64,000 nt of DNA, taken from assembly GCF_963678635.1 (NCBI RefSeq), contig NC_087071.1:16925613-16989612 (forward strand), read 5' to 3'. The translations under genes were made by a program, and so were the position numbers. Numbering within the stretch: the stretch's first letter is position 1; every line of letters starts with the position of its first letter. A model generated the notes under the pieces. That model did not search any database. It was not told the origin of the DNA and was given only the letters and a program-made list of their open reading frames with translations. Source of the stretch: Symsagittifera roscoffensis. Lineage: Eukaryota; Xenacoelomorpha; Acoela; Convolutidae. Positions 33,720-45,132 of this stretch are shown one piece after another.

Positions 33720-36700
33720 CTAATTAGCGGGAAATTGGAGAAAAAAGCGAAAATTTCAAATTGATTTTTCTCGACACTGAAAAGTTTTTTGAAATTTTTA
33801 ATGTCCATCAAATGACGAATGAAAGGGCTTGAATACGATATATCACTCAACCTTGACCAATGATTATTTGTGGTAGCTGATTTTGCGTGGAAAAAAACTA
33901 AAACACATCCGAATCGAAAGTTCTTCCCCAATTTCAGTGGTTGGAACAATAGACCTCGCTCAACCTCGGTCTGTTATTAGAAAAGAATTTGGAACAGATA
34001 ATGGCGTCAGATAACAAAATTAAAATGGATGTTATGTTTATAAATGATCCCGCAAAGATAACTTTTTAGCCGTGTGGATTTATCATTGCAAGATAAATTA
34101 ATCATAAATGGGAATTGTTTTTCAGACCATCTGGCATTTAGAACAAGGTTGAATTGCTGTTTTAGCAATGAAATACAAAAGCTGATTTTTCATTACGCTT
34201 TAAACAAATTTAACTGGAAAGAAAGAATTCAAAAATTAAAAGCAGAGCCTTTGGACCTATATTGCTTTAGTAACGTTGATAAATTTTTCCATGTGTAATA
34301 AAACATCGAACCCAGTTACAACCATGAATCACGCCACCAACTTCGCATCTTTTGAAAAAACTCATTACAGCCGAAAAGCAAACATCTCAAAAACTCGAGA
34401 AAAATGAAAAGCTCGAGTCGGAATACAAAACTTCAGCTGAAACTAATTTAGCAAGTTTCGAAAAAAAATGTTTTCGCCGGTCGGAAGTTCAGCGAATTAA
34501 ATAAACAGTTCAGGAGTTTAAGGGAATCTGAGTATTTAACGGATCGAATGTACTTTGGCGATGAAGTAGCTAAATCTGAAGTTGCAAAAGCTGAATTTTT
34601 CAATAAATTTTTCCAAAGTGTGTTACACACGGCGGAAGTCCATGATACGTTAGAACGAAATTTAAACAAAACCGCTCGCACTATCCACAAAATTGAGTTA
34701 AATGAGATCCAAATTTCAAACGTACTAACGTCGGCTGATCGCAAAAAAGCATGTTCTCCTGACAAAGTAGGAAACGAAGTACTCTTAAACTTCAGCTCTG
34801 CTTTATGTCGCCAGTTATCATGTAAAGTCAGATTTTTGTTCATATTGCATTTTTTGTAGATAACGACATAGTTTCTGGAAACATAATATTGACCATCGAT
34901 ATTTACTTTCCTTTGGGGGGTTATTTTGAGCCCAAACTTTCAGTTTAGCTGAGGTTTGTAATGTTCAAATTTGTGACTCCTGAAAAATTTCCAAGATTGC
35001 TTTCTGCTTTACCGGATCGAATGTATTTTGGCGATAAAGTAATTAAATCTGAAGTCGCAAAAGCTGAACTTTTCAATAAATTTTTCCAAAGTGTGTTACA
35101 CACGGAAGTCCATGATACGCTAGACCAAAATTTTAACAAAACGGCTTGCAACATCAAAAAAATTGAGTTAACTGAAATCCAAATTTCAAATGTATTAACG
35201 TCGGCTCATCCCAAAAAAACATGTACTCCTGACAAAATAGGAAACCAAGTACTCCTAAACTTCAGCTCTGCTCCAGTGAAATCTCTGTTTTTAATATTTC
35301 AAACAAGCCTAAGCAAAGGAGTTTTTCCGTCAGTTTGGAAATATCGCCGATCTTCAAATATCGCCGATCTTCAAAGAAGGTGATAATGAAAATTTTGAGA
35401 ATTACCGACGCATAAGTTTGTTATGCAAGATTTCAAAAGTTTTTGAGAAAACTATTTTCAACAAACTGTAATCAATTGCACAAGATAAATTGATTCAAAC
35501 CTATTTCGGATTTCGACCGCATCGCTCAACAATTCTACAAATGGTTATTTTATTGAACAAAATATACAATGCTAAGGATACCAATGACGTCCATGAAATT
35601 TGTGCATTTTATTTATTTTTCGAAAAAGCGTTTGACAAAGTGTCACATAATTTTTTGTTATGAAAATTGAAAAATTGAGTGTTGTGGGATATTTTTTGGC
35701 CATATTAGAAAGCAACTTAAATGACTGAAAGCAGTTTCATCAGTTATAATAACGACATAACTGAAAATGTTAACTCATTTGCCCTAGGATATGCAGATGA
35801 TTACAAATTTTTTAGCATTAACAGGGAAATGATTCAGGATGACATCAGTCAACTTCAAGTTTGGTGCAAACAAAATCATATGTCTCTTAATGCTGATAAG
35901 TGTAATATGTTGAACTTTCAAGGCAATCAGAAAACGGGAATTTACGGAAAAGAAGTGAAATCTGAAGAAAATCAGAAAAATCTAGGACTAATCGTCACCC
36001 AGAAAATGTCTTGGCTGGAAAACGCAAAAAAAACGAGTAACAAAGGCGACAAAATTGCTCTTTTTTATAAAAAGAAATGTTTCATCCAAAACAAGCATCA
36101 GAGCAAAAATCAATTGTTACACTGGGTATGTAGTTCCCATTCTCATTTATGGCTCCCAAGCGGTATATTATAACAAATCAGAGTTGAAAATCATTGAAAA
36201 AGTGCAACCGAGAGCAATGTCTTGGATATATGGTTACAATTCTTCATGTCACAAAATTGAAAACAGCTAAACTACCGCCAGTGTGCATATATGGAGTTGC
36301 ACGACATACTGCTCTTATGGAAAATTAACTGCGGTAGTTACGATATAGCAACGGCTCAGTATGTAAGTTGGAACACTAATCAAACAACCCGACAAGGAAA
36401 TAACAACGAATTCGAAGTGGCAAAAAATCGAACATGCAAAAGTGATGAAATTTTCTGGAAAAGAGCAGCTTTGCTGTACAACATTTTTTCAAAAAAAGTT
36501 GGTTTAGCGACGCAACAAATCTGAAACAAAATCTAACACGAGTATATTGGACTTACGTGGAACCGCAGTACAACAAACTAGTCCCATGCACTTGGCGCAT
36601 CCTCTGCCTCTGCCTACAATGCAATTCAGCTGGAAAACATAAAACTTAAAACATTTAAAATGATCAGTGAGGGATCACACCCGTGGGTCTACCCAGAAGC

Positions 36701-36990
36701 ATATCCTACTACTCCTACTGCTACTACTACTACTACTACTAATGTACAGAAAACCAGCATCTTCATCAAAAAAATCAAGATTTGGAAGCATGGTTTGAGT
36801 GTTTTTTTTCGATGTCTGTTACAAGAACATAAAAACTCATCGCTCAGAGAGAGTTATGAGACAAGTTGTATATTATAAAATGACACGTTAACGCCCGACA
36901 AAAACATATTTGTAAACAACTTATTACTATATGAGAAGAGAGTATTTATAAAACCAAATATTTTTCTCATTTTTTTTCAAATTTTTTCAA
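33720..36990 (+). pseudogene. Non-LTR (LINE, CR1/Jockey-like) element, copy C
   Basis: Homologous to copy B from the same left boundary (aattagcgggaaattgga) to the same right end (acacgttaacgcccgac and beyond). The endonuclease end is a 74-codon frame at 34,074-34,298 with CFSDHLAFRTR. The polymerase start occurs twice, at 34,548-34,859 and 34,961-35,383, separated by the same spacer seen in the 28-29 kb cluster. Motif A reads FYLFFEKAFDKVS near 35,610, and motif C is intact as GYADDYKFF in the 150-codon frame at 35,721-36,173. The C-terminal region and a TAC-type microsatellite (36,708-36,742) follow. Broken by several frameshifts. Confidence 0.8.
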
Positions 36991-38440
36991 AATCAATCTA
37001 TGAGACTGACTGAATCATCAAATTGAGGTTATCTAGAAATCAAAAACCTAATAATCTAAAAATTTTATCCAAAAATTCATTCTATCTGACAAAATAGGTT
37101 TTTTGTAGGAAATAAAACAAATTGCACGTCTCACAGGCTAAAGACTAATTACCAAAATATGTTTGTTTCACTTTGACTTTTTCATTTGCTACTATATATT
37201 CATTTCATACCCTAGAGCAGACTAGACGATCTTACATACTTTTTTGTAAAACGAACAAAAAAACCAAAGATATCGAGGTAGTCAAAGTTCATTTAGGTTT
37301 TACTCTATTTCATAGAAAAAAAGGTCTAGCACTTGATTTAAAAGTAATTAGGGGACGAAACATAGGCCATGAAAAATATTTTGAAGTGTAAAAACTTTGC
37401 TACCAAAAGTTGAAAAAATCTATCCTTTGAAGAGAACTTTCGAAAAATGAGTAAATCCTAGGTGATTTTAATTCGATGTAAATATCATGAAGAAAGTAAA
37501 GAAAGTTTTCTTTCAGGAGGAGTCGTGAGAGTTCTACGTAGCATAAAAATCACTATGATGACCAATGTAAACCTCAAAGTAAAAAACTCGAATAATAAAA
37601 GGTTGAGAGAAAATAAGTCCAAGACCGTATGCTAGTCGATCTTGAACTATTTTTCAGCCTGTTTTTTGTAAAAAAAAGAACATCAGTCCTGAACAGAGTT
37701 ATTCCAGGCACTAAATATATGTCCTTGAAGCCTCTACTTAAGTAAATTTTTTGGCTGCAAACCAAAAAATTACAAAAGCTGTTGTTTCAATAAAAAAACA
37801 AAGTTTACGCTTGGGTTTTATTTCTAAGATCTCAAACTTAAAAAAATTAGTAACTCCCCTATAACAAAAAGTGGCTAGACAATCTATATACCCAAAAAAT
37901 GTTCAATATATCAGATTTATGAAACAAACTGTTTATTATAATAAGGAAATGTCAAAGCCCCCTTTGCAAACCATTAATAATGAAGTGAGAAGAGACTAAA
38001 AAAAACTTTGCTTTTAATTTTTTTCAAAAATATTCGAAAAAAAGCCTCAATCAGAAACAATTTCCTGAAGACCTCGGAGACTAACTCAGGCATCAAACTG
38101 AGGTTATCTAGCCATAAAAACACTTTAACCTTTTTATATCTATGCAAAATTTTGTGAGCTCATTTTTCTGACAACAATTGCTTTTGTTTGAGTATACATC
38201 GAAAAAACAAACACAATTAGCGGGAGCTTGAGAAAAATTTATTAGAAGACCGTAAACTAGTCCAGCTTGATCTAGTTTTCAACCTATTTTATATAAAAAA
38301 GAACAAACAATCCTGTCTAGAAAAAGCTTAGGCGACAGAACTTGGACATTAAAAACTTCAGCTAAACTTTGAGCTTTGGCTCAATCTCGAAAAAACCAGC
38401 ATATTTCATAAACCACTCAATATCTAGAAACACATTTTTA
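36991..38440. repeat. Two diverged copies of a ~1.07-kb repeat
   Basis: A segment beginning gagactgactgaatcatcaa followed by tgaggttatctag (about 37,010) recurs at about 38,080 (gagactaactc...tgaggttatctag). A second shared block at about 37,610-37,740 resembles 38,240-38,370 (agaccgta-gctagtc...cttga). The first words also flank LINE copy B at about 33,690, so the LINEs sit in this repeat. No gene seen. Confidence 0.5.
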
Positions 38441-38640
38441 NNNNNNNNNNNNNNNNNNNNNNNNNNNNNNNNNNNNNNNNNNNNNNNNNNNNNNNNNNNN
38501 NNNNNNNNNNNNNNNNNNNNNNNNNNNNNNNNNNNNNNNNNNNNNNNNNNNNNNNNNNNNNNNNNNNNNNNNNNNNNNNNNNNNNNNNNNNNNNNNNNNN
38601 NNNNNNNNNNNNNNNNNNNNNNNNNNNNNNNNNNNNNNNN
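38441..38640. other. Assembly gap (200 N)
   Basis: Exactly 200 undetermined bases, probably a placeholder of unknown true length. The homologous inverted sequence at 55,357-55,577 suggests what its right edge should contain. Confidence 0.99.
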
Positions 38641-38665
38641 ACTGTCTGATTGCTTATAACCTTTT

Positions 38666-39490
38666 ATGGACGCTTTCCAACAATACCGGCCCCCGCCTAT
38701 GAATGTCAGGATTCTTGATTACATTCTCAAGATTCTGGTTTGAGCAGAAGAAAGAGCAGATAAATCCGCTGAGTTAGTGGATAGAATGAACAAGATTACC
38801 TTCGAAGCCTTCGAGTATGTACCAGGAGAGGAAAACTATACAAGAACGACAGCACGTTAGAATGATTGGGAGCAGGATGCACCGCGTCCTTCCTAGCAAA
38901 AAAGTATCCTGGAGTTGCTCACAACTTGATTCGAGAAATTATCAACACACTCGCTTATTTATCTGTAGTAGTGATCCGGGCGTTGTTCGTGGCATTTCGA
39001 GCGGATAAATTTCAAAAGGGAGTTGCGGTGTTGCTGACTGATGGAGTGCAGAATCTCAGATTTGATGGATTACTGACTTTGATTGCCATTACTTACGGCA
39101 GATTAGGCGAGTTCGTCACCTTGACTCGTTGCCTGGAGCGTATGTGAGAGTCAGTAACGAAATTTGATATATAGTCGGGAAATTGCGCATATCCTGGATA
39201 TAAAACGAAAACTGCCCTCGCGGTTGTTTTCTGGAAATTTCCTTATTTCAGCACGTCAATTTTTCAGCCTACGATTCTAAAATTCACTTCACAGCTGGTC
39301 ACACAGCAGCTTCAACGGTAGACAGCTCTATGAGTCTGCTCAGCAGGCCTCTAATCCCCAAGTATTCAATTATTCTAGCAAAGACTGTCGTAATGGGGTT
39401 CATTTCAGTTTGGCGCTTAACACCAATGGCCAACGACAAAGATTGCATCCACATCCTGTTCGACTGCTGGCAACTTCATCATGTCTCGCC
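38666..39490 (+). pseudogene. Host gene, 5' part, interrupted by a Maverick insertion
   Basis: Sequence here is less AT-rich and reads as protein. An ATG at 38,666 opens MDAFQQYRPPPMNVRILDY; in-frame stops follow near 38,742 and 38,858, which may be introns or lesions. A strong frame at 38,866-39,130 (AHNLIREIINTL, LLTDGVQNLRFDGLLTLIAI, TYGRLGEFVT) ends at a good donor (gagc|gtatgtgag), and after about 130 bases the acceptor caatttttcag|cctacg (near 39,268) continues in phase (YDSKIHFTAGHTAAS, then WRLTPMANDKDC). The element starts at 39,491. The matching 3' exon is at 55,615. I do not recognise the family for certain; the DGVxN...LLTLIA region faintly resembles a Bcl-2 BH1 motif. Confidence 0.5.
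39485..39490. repeat. Target-site duplication CTCGCC, left copy
   Basis: Six bases immediately left of the element terminus AGTAGTATATG. The same six bases follow the right terminus at 55,609-55,614. Six-base duplications are characteristic of Maverick/Polinton insertions. Confidence 0.85.
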
Positions 39491-39517
39491 AGTAGTATAT
39501 GTTGGGGCAGTTCAGCC

Positions 39518-39870
39518 GGGGGGGGGGTGCTGACCCCCATGTATTAACATAGGCCATAGAGTATCCGGTCAGCACCCTTTGTATTAAGATAGGCTATAGA
39601 TTTCCCAATGTATTAAGATAGGGAATAGGTTTCCCAATAAATTAAGATACGAGGTTTCAGATGGTAAGATGGTAAGTTTTTTTTCCGCGCACGAATTTCC
39701 CATGTATAGATTTCCGTATGTATAAGAAATTCATTGTAGGGAATTAAGAACTCAATAGGGAATAGATTTACCTAAGTATTAAGATAGGGAATAAGTTTCC
39801 TATGTATTAAGATGGTAAGGTTTCAGATGGTAAGATGGTGAAGTTTCAGATGGTAAGATGGTAAGTTTCA
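39518..39870. repeat. G-tract and subterminal tandem repeats of the Maverick end
   Basis: A run of ten G (gccGGGGGGGGGG) then tgctgaccccc, able to form a GGGGG/CCCCC hairpin. After this come about seven units of a ~30-bp motif close to gtattaagatagggaatag-tttccc, and several units of tttcagatggtaagatggtaag. The reverse copy is at 54,130-54,480, and a shorter version follows the left end of element 2 (56,800-56,920). Such subterminal repeats may bind the transposition or replication machinery. Confidence 0.8.
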
Positions 39871-40304
39871 AAAAAATTTTGGCAACCGAGTTTTTTGAGC
39901 TCGATTTTGCCGATACTTGCGTTTCTTAGCTAGCTTCTACGGTTTAGATACTTTGGTTATTGATTTTTATACGTTTGATTCAACGAGAAAGCTATCGAAA
40001 AGCTATATTGAAACCTAACGAAACTTCGAGAGAAAAATCATATTTTTTGAAAAAAAATTTGGTTCTTGTGTGGAAATGTCTAGTTTTTTTCGCAAAAATT
40101 TTGGCTCGGATTATCTAATTGTTAGTTAATACTGGTTAATTACGTGTAGGTTGTGAAGTTAAGGTTATGTATTCAGTTTTCTTGTACATGGTAAGTCAAT
40201 GGTAAGAGTTTTTGGGCAAAAAATTCGAGTTTTTGTCACAAAAAATGAAAATTTTTCATAAAAACTTTAAAACACTAAGTTTTATTGTAATTCGATCTAA
40301 TTTA

Positions 40305-40435
40305 TTGGAAAAAATTGCAAAAATTTCAAGTTTTTGGGAAAAAATACAAAAATTTCAAATTTTTCGGAAAAAATTTCAAAGTTTTTGGAATAAACTGCAA
40401 ATTTTTGGAAAGAACTGCAAAAATCTCAAGATTTT
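40305..40435. repeat. ~30-bp A/T-rich minisatellite in the left arm
   Basis: About four or five units of ggaaaaaattgcaaaaatttcaag-ttttt. Mirrored at about 53,575-53,710. A short plus-strand frame across it is a by-product. Confidence 0.6.
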
Positions 40436-41149
40436 GGCTAGTTTTTTGTTGCTTCTGATCTAATTGAACAAAAAGTAATTTGTGTTTACTTTTTGTGCTT
40501 ACGTTTAGAGTTTAGAATTAAGCTCAAAATGTATTTCAATTGGCATTATGTTGAGACACTGATACAAAACTTTGAAAAGAAATATGGATTTTTCCAAATG
40601 TTTCACACAAAAAACTGAAATACGATAAAGTTTAGCATTATTTGAGTAACAAAGCGGGTTATTTAATGCTTTCAACGTTAACAAGAAGGCTCATAAAAGC
40701 TGAATCGAAATTGAAACTTGCGGAAGATAGTGAAAATAACCGTAATTTTCAAAGAAAATAAAATAAAAATTATCCAAATTTGTCAAACTACAAATTTTTG
40801 TCCAATTCAAATTTTTGATAATTAACTGATTTTTTGTCCAATTCAGGGAGAATTGAAATAGGACTCTCAATACAAATGAACATTAAGAGCAATATTCCAT
40901 AAAATTTCTAGATTTTTTCTCAATGATTAACCCAAATTTGTACACAAATTACAAATTCAGAGAAGTTATTCACCCTACTAGTACAGAATTTCAGTTCAAT
41001 GATGAAAAATGAACAGTTAATTGCTAAAATTGACTAAAAACTAGATAAATGTTTCTTAAAAATTTATTCGATATTGGCTCAAATTCAACAAAATCAGCTT
41101 CATAACTGATGATTATCTCTCTGTTGCTTCTGCAACATAATTTTCACGA

Positions 41150-41772
41150 TTTTCCGTAGAAATGTTCTATTCTTAAAGGTTATTCTTACTTTCTGCTTAT
41201 TACATGGTTCCGCTATTGAACACACTTTGCAAGAAAATTTAGTCAGAACTGGAGAATTTAGGGGGAAATAGTAACAATCGAACGAACAATTTGCTAGCAG
41301 AGATGAAATTAGAACTGATACCGTCTGATTATTTTGATAAAAATTGTAAATGTCTTCCTCAAATTTCCCTGGTTAGGTGCTACAGTAAACTGTTTCAGCA
41401 AAAATACAACTTGTGGCATAAATATCTATCACTTTTCTGGAAAATAGTCATTTTTTCATGATTTTCTGTAGAAACGCTCTATGTTTTAAGGTTATTCATG
41501 CTTTCTGCTTAATGCATATTTTCGCTATTGAACATACTTTGCAAGAAAATTTAGTCAGAACTGTAGAATTTAGGAGGAAAATAGTATCAATTGAACGAAC
41601 AATTTGCTGGCAAAGATGAAATTAGAACTGACACCGTCTGATTATTACAATAAAAATTGTAAATGTTTTCCTCAAGGTTCCCTTGATAGGTGCTACAGTA
41701 AATTATTTCAGCAAAATTACATTTTTTGGGTCAATAACTATCACTTTTCTTGCAAAAGAAATATTAAAAAGC
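41150..41772. repeat. Two ~312-bp tandem units in the left arm
   Basis: The word cgctattgaaca(c/t)actttgcaag occurs at about 41,208 and 41,520, with similar sequence around it (caatttgct-gca-agatgaaattagaactga; accgtctgattatt). The right arm carries this pair twice because of its extra 1,491-bp duplication. Confidence 0.75.
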
Positions 41773-42917
41773 TTTTTTTCTTATTTAAAAGGGAAGTTTT
41801 CTCAAAAATATCATCGAAGTGAGAAAGAATCGGTGCTGGTTAAAACATTCAAAAAAATATGTAAAAAATGAGAATATAAATGTTTTTTTTTTACATTTTA
41901 AGAACAAATTAGGAACAGCTCTATTAGTTTTATTCTGAAAACTTCCGGAAATACGCAAGGGAACCTAGTTCCTAACATCTACAATATCTAAAAACTTCTA
42001 AAAGAGCGCGTCTCAAAAATTGATTTAGCAAAGGTAATCAAGGTGCAAACTGGAACAATTGTGTAATTTCCGGATTTTTATTAAGCAAAAGAAAACTCTA
42101 TATAGTTTAAAAAAAATGAAGATCTTGAAAGCTGTTTTTGCTTTATGCTTCAGGTATCTTCTTCCAAAAGATGTCGGATTGAGTTTACTTTATAAAAACT
42201 ATCCTTAAAACATCTGATTTTTCATAAAAAGTTTCCTTATATATCAAAGGATAACAAACTTTTCTAATGAATAACACATAAATACCAATCTTTGACACTT
42301 TTCATGTCGGAGTTTTTCTCAAAATAGGGTTTATAAGCTAAATTTTAGTAAAATTATCTCAAAACACCTAATGAATTAAATTGAGTTTCTATCTCATTTT
42401 CTCAGTTTCTGCTTCATCTTCTATTTATCAAATTAATCCAATTTGAACAAAAAATTTTATTTGAAAATTGAACTTTTGATGGAAAAATGTATTGTTTCAA
42501 CGAACGTTCAACAATCCGAAGCTGAATTAATACCATGAATTTTTTGCTAAACATCTTTATATGATTTTCTCTACTTGATAATTTATATTGCTGTTCCAAC
42601 TCTGAATTTCTATTTCGAAGTAAATTTTTGGTTGAGAATGATGTATATTATTATCTTGAAATTTTCAAATGTTAGCAGAAAATACATTTTCCAGGACAGA
42701 TATCAATTTTTTTTCTGAATCGTAGAAAAAAAGCAAAAGAAAACTATATTTCTTAGTAAATCAATCCCCAATATCTGCTACGCACTATTCTATGATTACT
42801 CTTACAAGCACTAAGCAAGGAAAACTTAAAATGGTTACTAGGTAAAACCTTTCAATAAATCAATGTTTTATAAATATCCAGTTTTTTATAGTATTTCAAC
42901 AACTACTTAAGCATTCC

Positions 42918-43549
42918 TTAGCGTAAGTGATTCACGTTTACTACAAATTTATCGCAACACAATCTCCGCAAGCTGGCAACCCATGGAGTTTTTACAGTAG
43001 ATGGAAGATTTTCGGATCGAACACAAAGTCTCCCAAACACAAAGTCTCCCAAAATTTGGGACAGTTCTTTGAATTCGCTCAATGTATAGTTGACATAGGC
43101 AACTTGTTTCATTGCTTCATTCTCTTTTGCAGTAAAGAGTCGAATCTGAATGTTGGGTGGCTTGTCACACTGTACTTCTTGATTGTGACACACACCCTCC
43201 TCATGTTGTATGTTGCTATTTCATATACTCTAGTACAGATCTACAGCTCCTGATCCATAGTTGATTCTTTGCCAGATTTGGCTTCATATATAGGTACGAG
43301 TCCAAGGTTTTCAGCATCGTAAATAACAGTATTCCGGATTGTCGATGATGCTTCACCTTCTTTTTCACTAAAATAGACTTGTTGGGACTTTTCAAATTGT
43401 CCCAAATTGTTAATTTTTAATAATTGAAAGCAGGGCTCAAAATAAAATTTCCCCTTGTAGGATTTTTGGAACCAAACAAATCTCCCAATTCTTGTTTGAT
43501 TTTTTGAGAACTCAATATAATTGGGACTTCTGTCTTTTCTTGAGTACAT
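42918..43549 (-). pseudogene. Maverick small gene A (unknown function)
   Basis: A 102-codon minus frame (43,549-43,241; contains RIGRFVWFQKSYKGKFYFEP and QVYFSEKEGEASSTIRN) ends at a TAG. Readable codons continue past it (EIATYNMRRVCVTIKKYSVT) and a second frame at 43,193-42,918 (AKENEAMKQVAYVNYTLSEF) follows in another phase. I read this as one gene of about 200 codons with a stop and a frameshift. Its end crosses the inner boundary of the inverted repeat at 43,020, so the original C-terminus has been replaced. No family recognised. It lies nearest the left arm, with gene B divergent on the plus strand. Confidence 0.45.
43021..43052. repeat. 16-bp direct duplication at the inner arm boundary
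   Basis: acacaaagtctcccaa occurs twice in a row exactly where the left arm match ends. It lies within coding sequence of gene A and suggests a repair event at the rearrangement point. Confidence 0.8.
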
Positions 43550-43771
43550 TTTTGAAGAACAGACTGATCAGATAAAGAGAAATGAGAAAAATGATTTTGA
43601 GATTAAATGAAAATGGAAGTAAGAAGTATGACTCATCATGATTTCTATATATGGAAGTTATACCAAATGAGGAACGTTTTGTATGAAGTTTACATATACC
43701 AAAATCAGGTAGGCGTTAGTTCTCCTATATATATATATATCCACAATTCTCAGCAAAAATCATTCTTCCCA

Positions 43772-44125
43772 ATGGCTGCTGCTATGTGTCAAGCTCTTCC
43801 CAGCTTTTATTCACATTATTGTAAAAAATCGCTATTTATTTCCGTTACCAGTGATTTTTACGAAAAATACATAGTAACACATGATTATTGTGTCTCTACC
43901 CACAACTCTGTATGTTCTTTGGAAAATTGTAAGTTCCATTTGGTTTTAATAGGAATGTCTCTTAGCCAAATTTTTCAGAGATTAGATAAACATGTTTATA
44001 TATATCAAGAAATTGACTGTCGTTACACTTTGTTCAAGCACAGATTCTATTCAAGTATTGTTGCGTCAAGCGGAGAAATGTTCAATCAGCTTAGACGAGC
44101 AGTTCAACATAAGTTACGATGGTAA
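43772..44125 (+). CDS. Maverick small gene B (Cys/His-containing protein, unknown)
   Basis: The frame is open from 43,607, but I prefer the start at 43,772 (MAAAMCQALPSFYSHYCKKS). The homologue in element 2 (63,950-63,480, minus strand) is similar at protein level from about that Met on, and has a stop a few codons upstream. The 117-codon product contains a conserved SDFYEKY and CVSTHNS stretch with scattered Cys and His, and ends at a TAA. No membrane span, no known family. A further 75-codon frame follows in the next phase and may be its continuation. Confidence 0.5.
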   Translation: MAAAMCQALPSFYSHYCKKSLFISVTSDFYEKYIVTHDYCVSTHNSVCSLENCKFHLVLIGMSLSQIFQRLDKHVYIYQEIDCRYTLFKHRFYSSIVASSGEMFNQLRRAVQHKLRW

Positions 44126-44137
44126 GGAGCCAAAAAG

Positions 44138-44365
44138 ATGCCTAGTATTGCAAAGAAACGGCTAATTCGGAAAAAATTCAAGAGGTATTATTTATGTTCC
44201 AACCAGAAACTGGCTTCCACACAAACTCTTGGTTCAGCGTTTCTGGATAGAATTCGAAAAGTTCAAAACTCAAAATATGAATCTGATTTGTTTAAGATTA
44301 TTGATTGCTTTATTGATTGTCATGGTTCTGTGCATAGTGATTATGTAAGCTTTGTGATAAAATAA
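44138..44365 (+). CDS. Small frame after gene B, possibly its C-terminus
   Basis: A 75-codon frame with a very basic start (MPSIAKKRLIRKKFKRYYLC) and a polar end. Element 2 retains homologous sequence here (rc of about 63,530-63,570 matches accagaaactggcttcc). It follows gene B after a 12-base gap in a different phase, so it could be a separate small basic protein or the frameshifted end of gene B. Function unknown. Confidence 0.35.
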   Translation: MPSIAKKRLIRKKFKRYYLCSNQKLASTQTLGSAFLDRIRKVQNSKYESDLFKIIDCFIDCHGSVHSDYVSFVIK

Positions 44366-44519
44366 TCAATTGTTTTCAAATGTGCTCTTAAAAGTTTATA
44401 CTGATAAATCTTTAAAAATTAAGCTTTGGTTCAGGAACAATTTTTTCAAATGATTAAAAAAACAATTTAAAATTCAATGGGAAACTTGAAAAAAAGTGTC
44501 AAAAACTAAAAAATGAGTT

Positions 44520-45132
44520 AATTTTTGAGTTCCTTGTCACTTTCTTCTTCATATGCCACACCATGTTTTCTTCTTAACAGAGCTAAGTTATGAAGTTGAA
44601 CCTTCAATTTTTCTTTCTTGTACATTCTATCACGAATTGTTTCAATTTTTCGTCAATCATGTATGGAAGTTTTAAAGGGACTGAAACACTTCTTCGGATC
44701 TCTGTAAAAGATGTCAAAATCAACCATTTTTTCAAAAATAGTCATTTGTAGTAAATGTTCATTTGTAAGCAAATAAAAACTATTTCCGTATCCCAGATCC
44801 ACAACTTCATCAAAATATTCTTCATTTGAATCATATAAAAACCCCTACTTTTTTCGCGAAGGTGACTTAGACATAGCCAATTCTTTTCTAAATTCTCTAA
44901 CTCTTTTACTCTCGAGTTCTCTCCATTCCGAAAGATCTATGATAATTTGCTCACTAGCTTGGGAGATTTTATTAAATTTGAGAATCTTGACAGTTTCGGT
45001 GCCAATTTCAAACTGGATGCAGCAACTCGCCCGTTCTATTATGATTGGTTTCAAATGTTGAGATAGATTTCCATTTCTTCTTAAAATTTTTCTCATGTTG
45101 GTAAAATGAACTGAACTGTAGGAGATTTTCAA
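44520..45132 (-). pseudogene. Maverick small gene C (unknown, two in-frame stops)
   Basis: From a Met at 45,132, 95 codons (MKISYSSVHFTNMRKILRRN ... SKSPSRKK) run to a TAG at 44,845. The same frame stays readable beyond it (EEYFDEVVDLGYGNSFYLL), meets a TGA near 44,657, and continues in frame (basic/helical KKEKLKVQLHNLALLRRKHG) to a final TAA near 44,518. One gene of about 204 codons with two nonsense changes fits best. Mixed alpha/beta composition, no Cys pattern, no membrane span. A CCAAT-type box lies about 410 bases upstream. I do not recognise the family. Confidence 0.5.

Larger units (their letters stand above)
39491..43020. repeat. Left arm of the long inverted repeat
   Basis: 3,530 bp, matched in reverse at 49,499-54,506. 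The outer ~600 bp is terminal inverted repeat shared with element 2. The inner ~2.9 kb is noncoding here and contains two minisatellite-like blocks (40,305-40,435; 41,150-41,772). The inverted match actually continues outward into host DNA to the gap edge at 38,641. Confidence 0.9.

Noticed and set aside
40212-40463. 83-codon plus-strand frame
   Set aside because: Generated by the A/T-rich minisatellite; its mirror in the right arm is not preserved as a frame.
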